A DNA stretch of 64,000 nt from Halopseudomonas sabulinigri (GCF_900105255.1 NZ_LT629763.1:2790001-2854000), one strand, 5' to 3'. Shown: positions 1 through 8,991, counted from the first letter of the stretch. Translations and numbers: made by a program. Notes: generated by a model from the sequence alone, not told the origin.

Positions 1-806
1 TGCTGCGCTGGATCGACCATCTGTCACGCTTTGGCCGCGTGGGAGATACCACCGACCGGGTCGAGCAGGCGACCCTGGCGGCCTTGCAGAACCGCGTCGA
101 CAACCCCTGCATGGGCGCGCGACCCTGGCTGGATGGTGTTCTACCGGCCGATGTGGTGCCGATCTACGCCGATTGCGTGGGTTACGTTCAGCATGTGGAT
201 GTAGAAAAGCTGCAGGAGGCGGTGGCCACACAAGACTTGCAGGTGCATGTCACCACGCTGCCCGGCGGCTTTGTCGATGCTGGGCGTGCCCTGGCCTGGG
301 TGGGCGCCGCCGCAGATGTGCAAACGCGCAATGAGCTGAGCGCCGCCTTTACCGTCGGCAAGGAACGCTCCTTCGATCAGGACCCGCGTTTCGGCCTGGC
401 GGTCTTGGCGGAAATTGCCTCTCGCGCGCTGTCGCCGGCAATGAACGATCCCGGTACCGCGATCGACGTGGTCGGTCGGGGTGTGCGTACGCTGTCGTGC
501 TGGCCTGCCGACCCGGGTACCGTCCTGTCCAAGGCCATACACTACCCGCAAGTGAGCGTGCCGCCGCTGGCATTGGGTGATTTGTTCGACGATGTATTTG
601 CCCCCATTGCCCGTGACGGCGCCAGCCTGCTCGAGGTGCAGTCGCGGCTGCAAAAGGCCTATGCGGGGCTGGCGGCCAAAGGCGGCAGTTTTCAGGCAGA
701 GGCGCAGCGGCATGCCGCGCTGGCGCTCAAACGCGCCGAAACTGCGATGACGCTGGAGGAGGATCTGGCCAGGGTACGCGCGCTTGCGGCGCCGCTGGTG
801 AGTTGA
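1..806 (+). CDS. DUF2254 family membrane protein, C-terminal part (5' end outside window)
   Basis: The frame is already open at base 3 and reads LRWIDHLSRFGRVGDTTDRVE, so the true start lies upstream of the window. What remains is about 267 residues ending at TGA 804-806. The sequence resembles the soluble C-terminal half of DUF2254 predicted membrane proteins; the N-terminal membrane helices expected for this family are not in the window. The visible part is rich in Ala and Asp/Glu and has no hydrophobic helix. The function is unknown. The next gene is a separate regulator, about 80 bases downstream, and nothing ties this protein to it. Confidence 0.75.
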   Translation, partial: LRWIDHLSRFGRVGDTTDRVEQATLAALQNRVDNPCMGARPWLDGVLPADVVPIYADCVGYVQHVDVEKLQEAVATQDLQVHVTTLPGGFVDAGRALAWVGAAADVQTRNELSAAFTVGKERSFDQDPRFGLAVLAEIASRALSPAMNDPGTAIDVVGRGVRTLSCWPADPGTVLSKAIHYPQVSVPPLALGDLFDDVFAPIARDGASLLEVQSRLQKAYAGLAAKGGSFQAEAQRHAALALKRAETAMTLEEDLARVRALAAPLVS

Positions 807-840
807 TCGCGTCGCTGCTGTTGCTCGGCCGCGGCGCCAG

Positions 841-850
841 CCGTATACAA
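841..850. promoter_or_regulatory. Possible autoregulatory GntR operator, half-degenerate
   Basis: CCGTATACAA lies 38 bases before the GntR gene. It matches 8 of 10 bases of the TTGTATACAA palindrome found in the racemase-puuE divergent region (3998-4007). Autoregulation is an inference from this similarity. Confidence 0.35.
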
Positions 851-887
851 TAGCCCCCCGTTTGCCCGTATTCGAGAGACCGCTTTG

Positions 888-1643
888 ATGACTGATCACC
901 GCTCACCGCCCGAGGCGACCCGCGCTGAGCCGGATTCTGCTACCGCACCGGCACCCGACCGGCCCAAGGGCGCGTTGCGTCAGGATGCCATTTATCGCGC
1001 GATCAGCGATGCGGTGATCGAGCACCGTCTCAAGCCCGGCGCGCGCCTGCGTGAGGATGCGCTGGCGGAGGTGTTTGGTATCAGCCGCACCGGTATTCGC
1101 AAGGTGTTGCAACGCTTGGCACTGGAGCAGCTGATCACCCTGACGCCCGGCAAAGGCGCGGCAGTGACCCGCCCATCGGCCGAGGAAGCGCGGGAGATAT
1201 TTGATGCCCGGCGCTTGACCGAATGCGCCTTGATGGCGCGCCTGGCAACGCGTATCCAACCCGCCGAGCTGGCGCAATTGCGCGCCTTGGCCGGTGATGA
1301 ACAGCTGGCCTTGCAGGGCCACGAGCAGAGTGTGGCGATTCGCCTGTCGGCGGATTTTCACGCGCGGCTGGCGGAGCTGGCGGGGAACCAGACACTGGCG
1401 CGTTTTGTTGGCCAGTTGTGCTCGCGCTCATCGCTGATTCTGGCGGTGTATGGGCATGCCGGGAATCTGGGCTGCGAGTGCAACGATCACAATCAGTTGG
1501 TCGACCTGCTGCAGGCCGGCGATAGCGAGCAGGCAGCGGCCTTCATGCGCCGTCATCTGGATTCGATCGAAGCGTCGCTGTCGATCGACGAGGCCCCGGA
1601 TGAGGCCCCGGACCTGCGCGACATTTTCTCAACCTACCGATAA
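888..1643 (+). CDS. GntR family transcriptional regulator, FCD subfamily (likely allantoin/purine catabolism regulator)
   Basis: The protein is about 251 residues. An N-terminal winged helix-turn-helix (about residues 30-90; KPGARLREDALAEVFGISRT) is followed by an FCD ligand-binding domain. The FCD part has the usual His/Asp positions in DFHARLAELAGN and CECNDHNQLVDLL. The ATG at 888 is preferred to the TTG at 885 because GAGAG at 874-878 is better spaced for it. The gene is next to the permease, racemase and allantoin-degrading genes, so it probably responds to a purine-degradation intermediate. Palindromic TTGTATACAA-like sites upstream of this gene and in the racemase-puuE region support that. 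The ligand is not determinable. Confidence 0.85.
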   Translation: MTDHRSPPEATRAEPDSATAPAPDRPKGALRQDAIYRAISDAVIEHRLKPGARLREDALAEVFGISRTGIRKVLQRLALEQLITLTPGKGAAVTRPSAEEAREIFDARRLTECALMARLATRIQPAELAQLRALAGDEQLALQGHEQSVAIRLSADFHARLAELAGNQTLARFVGQLCSRSSLILAVYGHAGNLGCECNDHNQLVDLLQAGDSEQAAAFMRRHLDSIEASLSIDEAPDEAPDLRDIFSTYR

Positions 1644-1707
1644 GCCCCAAACGGCCACTGGTAAGCCAGGCTGAACGCAACCGGACGCTGCGTTCAGCCT
1701 GCGCGGA

Positions 1708-3066
1708 TTACTGCCGGAAACGCTGGCAGGGCGCCCAGTACATCATCAACAGGTAGTAGCTCAACCCAGCCGGAATCAGACTGGCATACCAGGAGACGGT
1801 GGCGACATTCAGCGCCACGATAGCGCCGATGGCGGTAGCGATCAGCGCTGCATAGTTGACGCCGCGGTATGGGCCTTGGGCGTCGTAGAGGTGCTCCAGG
1901 TTCAGCGTACGCTTGCGCAGTAGGTAGTAATCCACCACCAGGATGGCGAAGATCGGGCCGAGGAACGCCGAGTAGGTCTGCACGAAAACCTGCAGGCCGG
2001 CGGCTGAGTCCGCGCTGACCAGCTTCCACGGGAAAGTGCCGAACGCCAGCAGACCGACAACGATGGTTGCCGGGCGAAACTTCATTTTGAACACGTCCAT
2101 CAGCACATAGGTTGGCGGCACCACGTTGTTCAGCACGTTGGTGGTGACCTGGGCGAAGGCGATGAACAGCAGCGTGGTCATCAGCAGCGGCGTGTTATCC
2201 ACCGCGTTGGCAAACACCTGAATCGGGTCAGCTACGCCGGTGGCTTCCGACACCATGTAGCCGATCAGCCCCATGAACAGGGTGCACGGCAGGATCGACA
2301 TGGAGTAGATGGTGGTCAGCAGGCCGGGGCTGGTGCCGTGCTTGTGCTCGCGTGAGTAGTCGCTGACGTTGAGGATCATGGTGCTGTAGATGCCGAGAAA
2401 CAGCATGGTCGCACTCCAGAACGGCAAGCCCCACGAGCCCTGCATGGTCAGCAGGTTGCTGGAAAGCTCGCCACCATAGCGCTGCACTGTGCTGTAAAAC
2501 ATGTACACCAGTGACGCCAGAATAAAGGCGCTGCCGACGTTCTCCAGCCACTTGATGCCCTGAAATCCCATCACCGACAGGGCGATCTGCAGGAACTGGA
2601 AGGCAATGAAGAAGAACACCAGGTTGTCGAAGCCGAACAGCGTCGCCGACACCATGTTCAGCGCACCGGCGCCAATCCAGCTTTGAAAGCCGTACCAGAC
2701 GATCGCCGGCACCGCGCGCACCAGGCCGGGCAAGCGCGTGCCGCCGAAGCCGAACGCGCTGCGCGCCTGCACCATGAAGGGAATACCGTACTTGTAACCG
2801 GCGGCGCCGTTGAGCACCAAAGCGATGCCGATGACAAAGCAGCCGATGGCAATCGCCAGGGTCGCCTGCAGCAGGTTCAGCGTGCCGACCACGCTGGAGC
2901 CCATGGTGAAGGTGCCGATGGCCACACAGCCACCAAACCAGGCCAGCAGGTAGGAAAGCCGACCCATGATGCGGGTTTTCTGCGGCGCCAGCGATTCCTC
3001 GCCCGGCGCCTTGCTGGCCGCGGCCGGTTGGCCACCCAGGTTTGCGGTGTTGACGTCAGTGTTCAT
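1708..3066 (-). CDS. NCS1 family nucleobase/allantoin:cation symporter
   Basis: The protein is about 452 residues with roughly 12 hydrophobic segments, starting near LSYLLAWFGGCVAIGTFTMG. It resembles cytosine/purine/allantoin permeases of the NCS1 family, which take up nucleobases or hydantoins with a cation at the inner membrane. The ATG at 3066 has AAGAGG about 10 bases before it; an in-frame start 18 bases upstream has no comparable ribosome site. It lies downstream of the racemase on the same strand (117-base gap), so the two may be co-transcribed. Allantoin or a related purine product is the most likely substrate, by context only. Confidence 0.85.
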   Translation of the reverse strand: MNTDVNTANLGGQPAAASKAPGEESLAPQKTRIMGRLSYLLAWFGGCVAIGTFTMGSSVVGTLNLLQATLAIAIGCFVIGIALVLNGAAGYKYGIPFMVQARSAFGFGGTRLPGLVRAVPAIVWYGFQSWIGAGALNMVSATLFGFDNLVFFFIAFQFLQIALSVMGFQGIKWLENVGSAFILASLVYMFYSTVQRYGGELSSNLLTMQGSWGLPFWSATMLFLGIYSTMILNVSDYSREHKHGTSPGLLTTIYSMSILPCTLFMGLIGYMVSEATGVADPIQVFANAVDNTPLLMTTLLFIAFAQVTTNVLNNVVPPTYVLMDVFKMKFRPATIVVGLLAFGTFPWKLVSADSAAGLQVFVQTYSAFLGPIFAILVVDYYLLRKRTLNLEHLYDAQGPYRGVNYAALIATAIGAIVALNVATVSWYASLIPAGLSYYLLMMYWAPCQRFRQ

Positions 3067-3183
3067 GAGGCAGCCTCTTGGCATTTGTTGTGCATTGTTA
3101 TCTCCGGAGGTTCAGCTGTCGTTTTCTGCTTGCGAGTGGTGGTTATGCCGGCAGGCACCACGCCCGGTTGAGCGGCGCGGTAG

Positions 3184-3939
3184 TCAGTCCAGCGTGAGGT
3201 TGGAATAGCGTGCAAAGCTGCCGCTAAAGGGTTTCGGTAACGGAAAGGCCAGATCGCCAAACTTGCTGGTGCCCAGCCCCAGGCCGACCACGGCCTCGGC
3301 CAGTTTGACCGCGGCGGTTACGCCCTCGACGATGGGCAGGCCTACCGCTTCAGTGATCTGCGGGGTCAGGTCGGCCATGCCGCCACAGCCGAGCACGATG
3401 GCGCCGATGTTGTCTTCGCGCTTGGCGCGCAGACACTCTTCGATAATCAGTTGCAGGGCCAGATCGGGGTTGTCTTCCAGTTCCAGTACCGGAATATCCG
3501 CCGCCCGTACCTTGCGGCAACTGTGGCTGAAGCCGTAGCTATCGAGCAGATGCTCGGCGATGATGGCGGTGCGGGGTAGCGTGGTAACCACCGAGAAACG
3601 CGTGCTGATCAGGCTGGCGACATGGAAAGCCGCTTCGGCAATGCCGATCACCGGCGCGCGGGTCAGTTCGCGGGCGGCATTCAGGCCGGGGTCGCCAAAG
3701 CAGGCAATAATGTAGGCATCGGCACCTTTGCCATCACCGTCACGTTCACCGGCCAGCACCTCCTCCAGGACGCCGACCGCACTGACGGCTTCGTCGAAGT
3801 GGCTCTCGATCGAGACCGGTCCGCAACTCGGCTGGCTGGCGGTAATCAGGGTACCGGGCGAGGCGACGGCCTTGGCGGCGCTGCCGATGGTGTCGGTCAT
3901 GGCGCGGGTGGTATTGGGGTTGATGACGCGAATATGCAT
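3184..3939 (-). CDS. Asp/Glu/hydantoin racemase family protein, probable allantoin racemase
   Basis: The protein is 251 residues and begins MHIRVINPNTT, typical of the hydantoin/allantoin racemase (HpxA-like) branch. Two cysteines expected for cofactor-independent racemases are present: Cys80 in IIACFGDPG and Cys185 in VLGCGGMADL. The open frame extends to 4272, but that part overlaps the divergent puuE gene and does not look like family sequence. ATG 3939 starts exactly at the conserved N terminus. It would interconvert (R)- and (S)-allantoin ahead of the stereospecific allantoinase encoded divergently. Hydantoin racemase activity is an alternative. Confidence 0.85.
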   Translation of the reverse strand: MHIRVINPNTTRAMTDTIGSAAKAVASPGTLITASQPSCGPVSIESHFDEAVSAVGVLEEVLAGERDGDGKGADAYIIACFGDPGLNAARELTRAPVIGIAEAAFHVASLISTRFSVVTTLPRTAIIAEHLLDSYGFSHSCRKVRAADIPVLELEDNPDLALQLIIEECLRAKREDNIGAIVLGCGGMADLTPQITEAVGLPIVEGVTAAVKLAEAVVGLGLGTSKFGDLAFPLPKPFSGSFARYSNLTLD

Positions 3940-3974
3940 TGCTCTGGCCTGTTCTGTAGTGAGACGCCTGTTGT

Positions 3975-3984
3975 TTGTACACAA
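3975..3984. promoter_or_regulatory. Candidate GntR operator, site 1
   Basis: TTGTACACAA lies in the divergent region between the racemase and puuE. It differs by one base from the perfect palindrome TTGTATACAA that begins 23 bases further on, about two helical turns away. Confidence 0.45.
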
Positions 3985-3995
3985 CAGCATTTGAT

Positions 3996-4009
3996 AATTG
4001 TATACAATT
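3996..4009. promoter_or_regulatory. Candidate GntR operator, site 2 (perfect 14-bp palindrome)
   Basis: AATTGTATACAATT is a perfect palindrome between the divergent racemase and puuE genes. It suits a dimeric GntR regulator. Its assignment to the regulator at 888-1643 is an inference from proximity and from the related sequence upstream of that gene. Confidence 0.55.
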
Positions 4010-4119
4010 GATCGAATGTAAAACCAAAGATAGCCCCTGCTTATTGTTCGCAATAAGCATGCCTTTTGCGCCATCGCCGCGTTTGGGCAGTAAAAAACGT
4101 AGAGAAAGGACAGGTAACC

Positions 4120-5061
4120 ATGAGCAACAGCGCCCATTACCCCCGTGATCTGATTGGTTACGGCAGAACGCCACCCGAGGCAAACTGGCCCGGCAAGGCC
4201 CGTATCGCCGTGCAGTTTGTCCTGAACTATGAAGAGGGCGGCGAGAACTGTGTACTGCACGGCGACAGCCATTCAGAAAAGTTTCTCTCGGAGATTGTTG
4301 GCGCTGAAGCCTTTGCCGACCGCCACCTGAGCATGGAGTCCATCTACGAATACGGCTCACGCGCTGGCGTGTGGCGGCTACTCAACGAGTTTGAAAAGCG
4401 CGGCCTGCCACTGACCGTGTTTGGCGTGGCCATGGCGCTGGAGCGCCATCCCGAGGTAGCGCAGGCGTTCAAGGAACTGGATCATGAGGTGGCCTGCCAT
4501 GGCTGGCGCTGGATTCACTACCAGAACATTCCCGAAGCGGTCGAGCGCGAGCACCTGCAGCGTGCGCTGGAGATATTCCAGCGTCTTTACGGTGCACAGC
4601 CGGAGGGGTGGTATACCGGCCGCGACAGCCCGAATACGCGCCGCTTGCTACTCGATCAGGGCGGATTCTTGTACGACAGCGATTACTACGGCGACGATCT
4701 GCCGTTCTGGAGCCGCGAGGCCGACAGCCAGGGCGAGCTGCACGATCACTTGATCGTGCCCTACACGCTGGATACCAACGACATGCGCTTTGCCTCGCCG
4801 CAAGGCTTCAATACCGGTGAGCACTTTTTCCAGTATTTGAAAGACGCCTTTGACGTGCTCTACGCCGAAGGTGAAGATTTGCCGAAAATGCTCTCGGTCG
4901 GCCTGCATTGCCGGCTGATCGGCCGCCCCGGACGCTTCCGCGGGCTGCAGCGTTTTCTCGATTACATCGAATCCCATGATCGGGTCTGGGTAACACGGCG
5001 CGTCGATATCGCCCGTCACTGGGCCGTGCATCATCCCGTTCAAACCCAGGAGTCAGCATGA
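4120..5061 (+). CDS. puuE: Allantoinase PuuE (polysaccharide-deacetylase fold)
   Basis: The protein is 313 residues with the NodB/polysaccharide-deacetylase fold of PuuE allantoinases. Recognisable segments are the N-terminal YPRDLIGYGRTPPEANWPG, the middle HEVACHGWRW, and GWYTGRDSPNTRRL. PuuE hydrolyses (S)-allantoin to allantoate and is unrelated to the amidohydrolase-type allantoinases. The start is ATG 4120 with AGAAAGGA at 4103-4110; the open frame runs further upstream without a site. The stop overlaps the next gene's start (ATGA), so puuE and the following cupin gene are translationally coupled in one operon. Confidence 0.9.
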   Translation: MSNSAHYPRDLIGYGRTPPEANWPGKARIAVQFVLNYEEGGENCVLHGDSHSEKFLSEIVGAEAFADRHLSMESIYEYGSRAGVWRLLNEFEKRGLPLTVFGVAMALERHPEVAQAFKELDHEVACHGWRWIHYQNIPEAVEREHLQRALEIFQRLYGAQPEGWYTGRDSPNTRRLLLDQGGFLYDSDYYGDDLPFWSREADSQGELHDHLIVPYTLDTNDMRFASPQGFNTGEHFFQYLKDAFDVLYAEGEDLPKMLSVGLHCRLIGRPGRFRGLQRFLDYIESHDRVWVTRRVDIARHWAVHHPVQTQESA

Positions 5062-5903
5062 GCAAGCAACCCACCCCCCGCAGCTATTACGCGCCCACCG
5101 GCGGGCACCCGCCACAGACCCAGCTGACTACCGATCGCGCGGTATTTACCGAGGCTTACGCGGTGATTCCCAAGGGTGTGATGCGTGACATCGTCACCAG
5201 TCACCTGCCGTTCTGGACCGGCACTCGCCTCTGGGTGTTGTCGCGCCCGCTCTCCGGCTTCGCCGAGACCTTTTCGCAGTACATCATGGAAGTGCAGCCC
5301 GGTGGTGGCAGCGACAAGCCGGAAACCGACCCGACCGCCGAGGGCGTGCTGTTTGTGGTAGAAGGTGAAATGACCCTGACCCTCAATGGTCAGCAGCACC
5401 AGATAAAAGAGGGCGGCTACGCCTTCATTCCGCCGAGCAGCGATTGGCAGTTGCACAACAACAGTGGCGCCGTGGTGCGTTTCCACTGGGTGCGCAAGGC
5501 CTACGAGAAAGTCGAGGGTATCGACGCGCCGGAAGCCTTTGTTACCAACGAAAATGATATTGAGCCACTGGTCATGCCCGGCACCGACGGCGCTTGGAGT
5601 ACCACGCGTTTCGTCGATATGAGCGACATGCGCCACGACATGCACGTGAATATCGTCAACTTCCAGCCCGGCGGCGCGATTCCCTTTGCCGAGACCCACG
5701 TCATGGAGCACGGCCTCTATGTACTGGAAGGCAAAGCCGTCTACCTGCTGAACAAGGACTGGGTCGAAGTGGAAGCCGGCGACTACATGTGGCTGCGCGC
5801 CTTCTGCCCGCAGGCTTGCTACGCCGGCGGCCCTGGCCCGTTCCGCTACCTGCTGTACAAGGATGTGAACCGCCACATGAAGTTGCCAACCTTTGCGCGC
5901 TGA
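5058..5903 (+). CDS. (S)-ureidoglycine aminohydrolase (bicupin, AllE/UGlyAH-like)
   Basis: The protein is 281 residues with two cupin domains: N-terminal around GVLFVVEGEMTLTLNG, C-terminal around ETHVMEHGLYVLEGKA. In the C-terminal cupin Glu212, His214, His218 and Gln252 match the Mn-binding Glu-His-His-Gln set of plant and bacterial ureidoglycine aminohydrolases. These convert (S)-ureidoglycine to (S)-ureidoglycolate and ammonia. Proteins of this type in Pseudomonas are sometimes labelled bifunctional allantoicase, which I cannot support from motifs. The start overlaps the puuE stop by four bases. It sits in the puuE-allE-allA operon. Confidence 0.85.
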   Translation: MSKQPTPRSYYAPTGGHPPQTQLTTDRAVFTEAYAVIPKGVMRDIVTSHLPFWTGTRLWVLSRPLSGFAETFSQYIMEVQPGGGSDKPETDPTAEGVLFVVEGEMTLTLNGQQHQIKEGGYAFIPPSSDWQLHNNSGAVVRFHWVRKAYEKVEGIDAPEAFVTNENDIEPLVMPGTDGAWSTTRFVDMSDMRHDMHVNIVNFQPGGAIPFAETHVMEHGLYVLEGKAVYLLNKDWVEVEAGDYMWLRAFCPQACYAGGPGPFRYLLYKDVNRHMKLPTFAR

Positions 5904-5915
5904 GGAGTGACCCAT

Positions 5916-6416
5916 ATGGCCGCTGACCTACTGCAACTCACCGCGCAGCCACTGACCCCGGAGGCCTTCGCGGCCTTCGGTGAGGTGATTGATTCGCGCA
6001 GCTCCGAGCACTTTCTGATCAACTCTGGCCGAACCCGCCGGCACCACGACCTGGCAAAGGTTGAGGTCGCAGGTGACGACGCACGCGTGCTGATCAGCAT
6101 CTTCGTCAGCCAGCCGGTCACCGTGCCGCTGGAGCTGACCTTTCTGGAGCGCCACCCGCTCGGCAGTCAGGCCTTCGTGCCGATGCACGAGGAGCAGTTT
6201 CTGATTGTGGTGGCGCCGCCGGGCGATGTGATTGATCCCGCCGAGGTGCGCGCCTTCATCACCGATGGCCGTCAGGGCGTCAACTACCGTATCGGCACCT
6301 GGCACGCGATTCAGTCGGTGTTGGAGCGTGAAGGGGAGTTTCTGGTGGTCGATCGCGGCGGTGCCGGGCACAACTGCGATGAATACCCCATCGCTATTCG
6401 GGTCACCCTGGAGTGA
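5916..6416 (+). CDS. allA: Ureidoglycolate lyase AllA
   Basis: The protein is about 166 residues and of full family length. It resembles AllA in its start (LTPEAFAAFGEVID), in ERHPLGSQAFVPM and in NYRIGTWHAIQ. It cleaves (S)-ureidoglycolate to glyoxylate and urea, the last step of the pathway. The GAGGAG at 5902-5907 fits ATG 5916 (8 bases) better than the GTG at 5907, which lies inside that site. It is the third gene of the operon, 12 bases after the aminohydrolase stop. Confidence 0.9.
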   Translation: MAADLLQLTAQPLTPEAFAAFGEVIDSRSSEHFLINSGRTRRHHDLAKVEVAGDDARVLISIFVSQPVTVPLELTFLERHPLGSQAFVPMHEEQFLIVVAPPGDVIDPAEVRAFITDGRQGVNYRIGTWHAIQSVLEREGEFLVVDRGGAGHNCDEYPIAIRVTLE

Positions 6417-6461
6417 CCCTGCGCCGAGGTGGATGCCGCTCCGCAACGGAGCGGTGTTGGC

Positions 6462-7328
6462 TTATTCGATATTCTGAATCTGCTCGCGCATCTGCTCGAT
6501 AAACACCTTCAGATCCACGGCGGCCTGGGTGCTACGGGTATCGATGGCCTTGGAGCCGAGGGTGTTGGCTTCGCGGTTGAACTCCTGCATCAGAAAGTCC
6601 AGACGGCGGCCGATGGCGTCCTTGCTGCCCAGTACGCGGCGGGTTTCGGCGACGTGGGTGTCTAGCCGGTCGAGTTCTTCGGCGACGTCAATCTTCTGCG
6701 CCAGCATGACGATTTCCTGCTCGACGCGGGTGCTGTCCAGTTCCAGCTTGGCTTCAGTGAAACGGTCAATCAGCTTTTGCCGATGGGCGCTGAGCAGCGT
6801 GGGCATCATCTCGCGTAGTATCGCGGTGCGGTCGCTGATGCTGACCAGGCGTTCTTCGATCAGTTGCTTCAGCTCGGCGCCTTCGCGGGCGCGATGATCC
6901 TTGAGTTCGACCAGTGCGGGTTCGAACAGCTCGCGGGCGCTTTTTACCAGCGCGGCCTGATCGTTTTCCTGACCGCTCAACACGCCGGGCCAGGCCAGCA
7001 ACTCCAGTGGGTTGATCTGCGCCGGGTTGGCCAATTGGTCGCCCAGCTGCTCCGCCGCTTTCACCAGTTGTGTGACCAGTGGCTGATTCAGGCTGAGGTC
7101 GCGTGCGTCGTTGCTCACCGGATTAAACCGCAGCGTGCATTCCACCTTACCCCGAGCCAACTGCTTGCGAAGCCGCTCACGCAGGGGGCCTTCCAGCTCG
7201 CGGAAGGCTTCCGGCAGGCGCAGGGTGACTTCCAGATAGCGGTGGTTAACCGAGCGCATTTCCCAGGCCAGGTTGCCCTGATCGGTGCTGAGTTCGCTGC
7301 GGGCGAAGGCGGTCATGCTGTTAACCAT
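6462..7328 (-). CDS. yicC: YicC family endoribonuclease
   Basis: The protein is 288 residues, the usual YicC length. It begins MVNSMTAFAR and has the conserved segments EMRSVNHRYLEV, LRKQLARGKVEC and the C-terminal FLMQEFNREANTLGSK. YicC proteins are metal-dependent endoribonucleases; in E. coli one promotes sRNA turnover. The start is ATG 7328 with AGAGGA upstream. It is divergent from rph, as in other pseudomonads, but the usual downstream partner gmk is absent and the allantoin locus is found there instead. Confidence 0.92.
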   Translation of the reverse strand: MVNSMTAFARSELSTDQGNLAWEMRSVNHRYLEVTLRLPEAFRELEGPLRERLRKQLARGKVECTLRFNPVSNDARDLSLNQPLVTQLVKAAEQLGDQLANPAQINPLELLAWPGVLSGQENDQAALVKSARELFEPALVELKDHRAREGAELKQLIEERLVSISDRTAILREMMPTLLSAHRQKLIDRFTEAKLELDSTRVEQEIVMLAQKIDVAEELDRLDTHVAETRRVLGSKDAIGRRLDFLMQEFNREANTLGSKAIDTRSTQAAVDLKVFIEQMREQIQNIE

Positions 7329-7482
7329 GGGAATCCTCTGAGCTGGTTGATGCTGGCGGCAAAGGCGCATTGTAGCCGCTTGCCGGCGTCAAGGTTAAGC
7401 AGGTGGTCAGGTTGGCGGCGGGTCTGGCCCGCAGCCTGCTATACTCCGCCGACTTTACACACTGCAGTACAAGGATTCCTCT

Positions 7483-8202
7483 ATGCAACGCCCCAGTGAA
7501 CGCGCCGCTGATCAAATGCGTCAGGTAACTCTGACCCGCCATTACACTAAACACGCGGAAGGCTCGGTCTTGGTCGAGTTTGGCGATACCAAGGTCATCT
7601 GTACGGTCAGTGTCGAAGCCGGCGTGCCGCGCTTTCTGCGTGGCTCTGGCCAGGGTTGGGTCACCGCTGAATACGGCATGCTGCCGCGTTCGACCGGTTC
7701 GCGCATGCAGCGCGAGGCCAGCCGTGGCAAGCAGGGCGGTCGTACGCTGGAGATTCAGCGTCTTATCGGTCGCTCGTTGCGCGCAGCGGTTGATCTGAAA
7801 ACCCTGGGTGAGAACACCCTGTACATCGACTGCGACGTGATTCAGGCCGACGGCGGTACCCGCACGGCGTCCATTACCGGCGCCTGCGTGGCGTTGGTCG
7901 ATGCGCTGCGGGCGATGAAGCTGCGCGGTGCGATCAAAAAGGTGCCTGAAGTGCAGATGATCGCGGCGATTTCCGTGGGTATCTATCAAGGCGTACCGGT
8001 ACTGGATCTGGATTATCCGGAAGATTCCGCCGCCGATACCGACCTCAACGTGGTAATGACCGACAAGGGCGGTTTTATCGAGGTGCAGGGCACCGCTGAG
8101 GCGGCGCCGTTCAGCCCGGAAGACCTCAACGCCATGCTGGCGTTGGCGCGCAAGGGCACCGAGGAGCTGTTTGCGCTGCAGCTGGAAGCACTGAAAGACT
8201 GA
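7483..8202 (+). CDS. rph: Ribonuclease PH
   Basis: The protein is 239 residues, full length for RNase PH, the phosphorolytic 3'-5' exoribonuclease that trims tRNA 3' ends. It begins [15 protein letters not shown], followed by [15 protein letters not shown]-like sequence (here HAEGS preceded by YTK). The central [14 protein letters not shown] and C-terminal [12 protein letters not shown] are characteristic. A strong terminator follows at 8225-8255. The gene order yicC-rph-DUF4870 gene matches P. aeruginosa. Confidence 0.95.
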   Translation: MQRPSERAADQMRQVTLTRHYTKHAEGSVLVEFGDTKVICTVSVEAGVPRFLRGSGQGWVTAEYGMLPRSTGSRMQREASRGKQGGRTLEIQRLIGRSLRAAVDLKTLGENTLYIDCDVIQADGGTRTASITGACVALVDALRAMKLRGAIKKVPEVQMIAAISVGIYQGVPVLDLDYPEDSAADTDLNVVMTDKGGFIEVQGTAEAAPFSPEDLNAMLALARKGTEELFALQLEALKD

Positions 8203-8224
8203 GTGTTCAGCTGATTGTTGCGCG

Positions 8225-8255
8225 AAAAAGGCAGGCCACTGGTCTGCCTTTTTTG
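8225..8255 (+). terminator. Rho-independent terminator of rph
   Basis: GGCAGGCC and GGTCTGCC form an 8-bp stem around a 3-base loop, flanked by AAAAA before and TTTTTTG after. It ends the rph transcript. Confidence 0.85.
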
Positions 8256-8356
8256 TGTCTGGCGTTACAGTCCGGCGCGGCGTTGATACCCAAGCTCAGT
8301 AAACTTTGCTACAACTCTCTGGGTGTTCCATGTCGACTTGCCACGGAGAGCGCCAC

Positions 8357-8761
8357 ATGACTGATACCAGCATTCCCCCAAGTACCCCGCCTGAGGCTAC
8401 ACCGCCACCTGCACCGGGCACGCCCGGTCCACAGGCCCGGCAATGGGCACTGATCGCCCACCTGGCCGGTTTTCTCGGCTGCGTGATTCCCTTTGGCAAC
8501 CTGATTGGCCCATTGATTGTCTGGCAATTGAAGAAGGACGAAGATCCCTTTATTGATGATCAGGGCAAGGAATCGCTGAATTTCCAGATCACGGTTTCAT
8601 TGCTGTTGCTGCTCAGCTTTATCCTGATGGTGGTGGTTATCGGCCTGTTCCTGATCTGGATAGTGGCCATTGGCGCGGTGGTGCTGATGATTATCGCGGC
8701 AATCAAGTCAAACGAGGGTACGGCTTATCGCTATCCTTTCTGCTGGCGGCTGATCAAGTAA
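8357..8761 (+). CDS. DUF4870 domain small membrane protein
   Basis: The protein is 134 residues. A Pro/Thr-rich N terminus (about 30 residues) is followed by a DUF4870 domain with membrane segments near LIAHLAGFLGCVIPFGNLIG, VSLLLLLSFILMVVVIGLFL and WIVAIGAVVLMIIAA. The function is unknown. ATG 8357 is chosen for GGAGAG at 8345-8350; the frame is open further upstream. In P. aeruginosa the same gene (PA5333) lies between rph and crc. Here crc is 24 kb away because the siderophore locus intervenes. Confidence 0.85.
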   Translation: MTDTSIPPSTPPEATPPPAPGTPGPQARQWALIAHLAGFLGCVIPFGNLIGPLIVWQLKKDEDPFIDDQGKESLNFQITVSLLLLLSFILMVVVIGLFLIWIVAIGAVVLMIIAAIKSNEGTAYRYPFCWRLIK

Positions 8762-8991
8762 GCCGTTTGTGGGCGTACGGCAATCAGCGCCGATCTGGTT
8801 GCGTACGTCCGCGTTAAGGCGCCAAAATAACGTTTATCTTTTCCAAAAACCTAACCGAAAGTGCCTTTCTGATCGGCAATTTGGCCATCATTCGGCCAGC
8901 GTCGAACAGGTCTCATTTCACGATACCCACATGATTTGTCGGCTTGAATAGGCCGGTTTTAACGCGTACCGTCTCTTCGCCTGAAACAAAA

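Noticed and set aside
3940-4272. N-terminal extension of the racemase
   Set aside because: It overlaps puuE and the divergent promoter with the palindromes, and the family N terminus begins exactly at ATG 3939.
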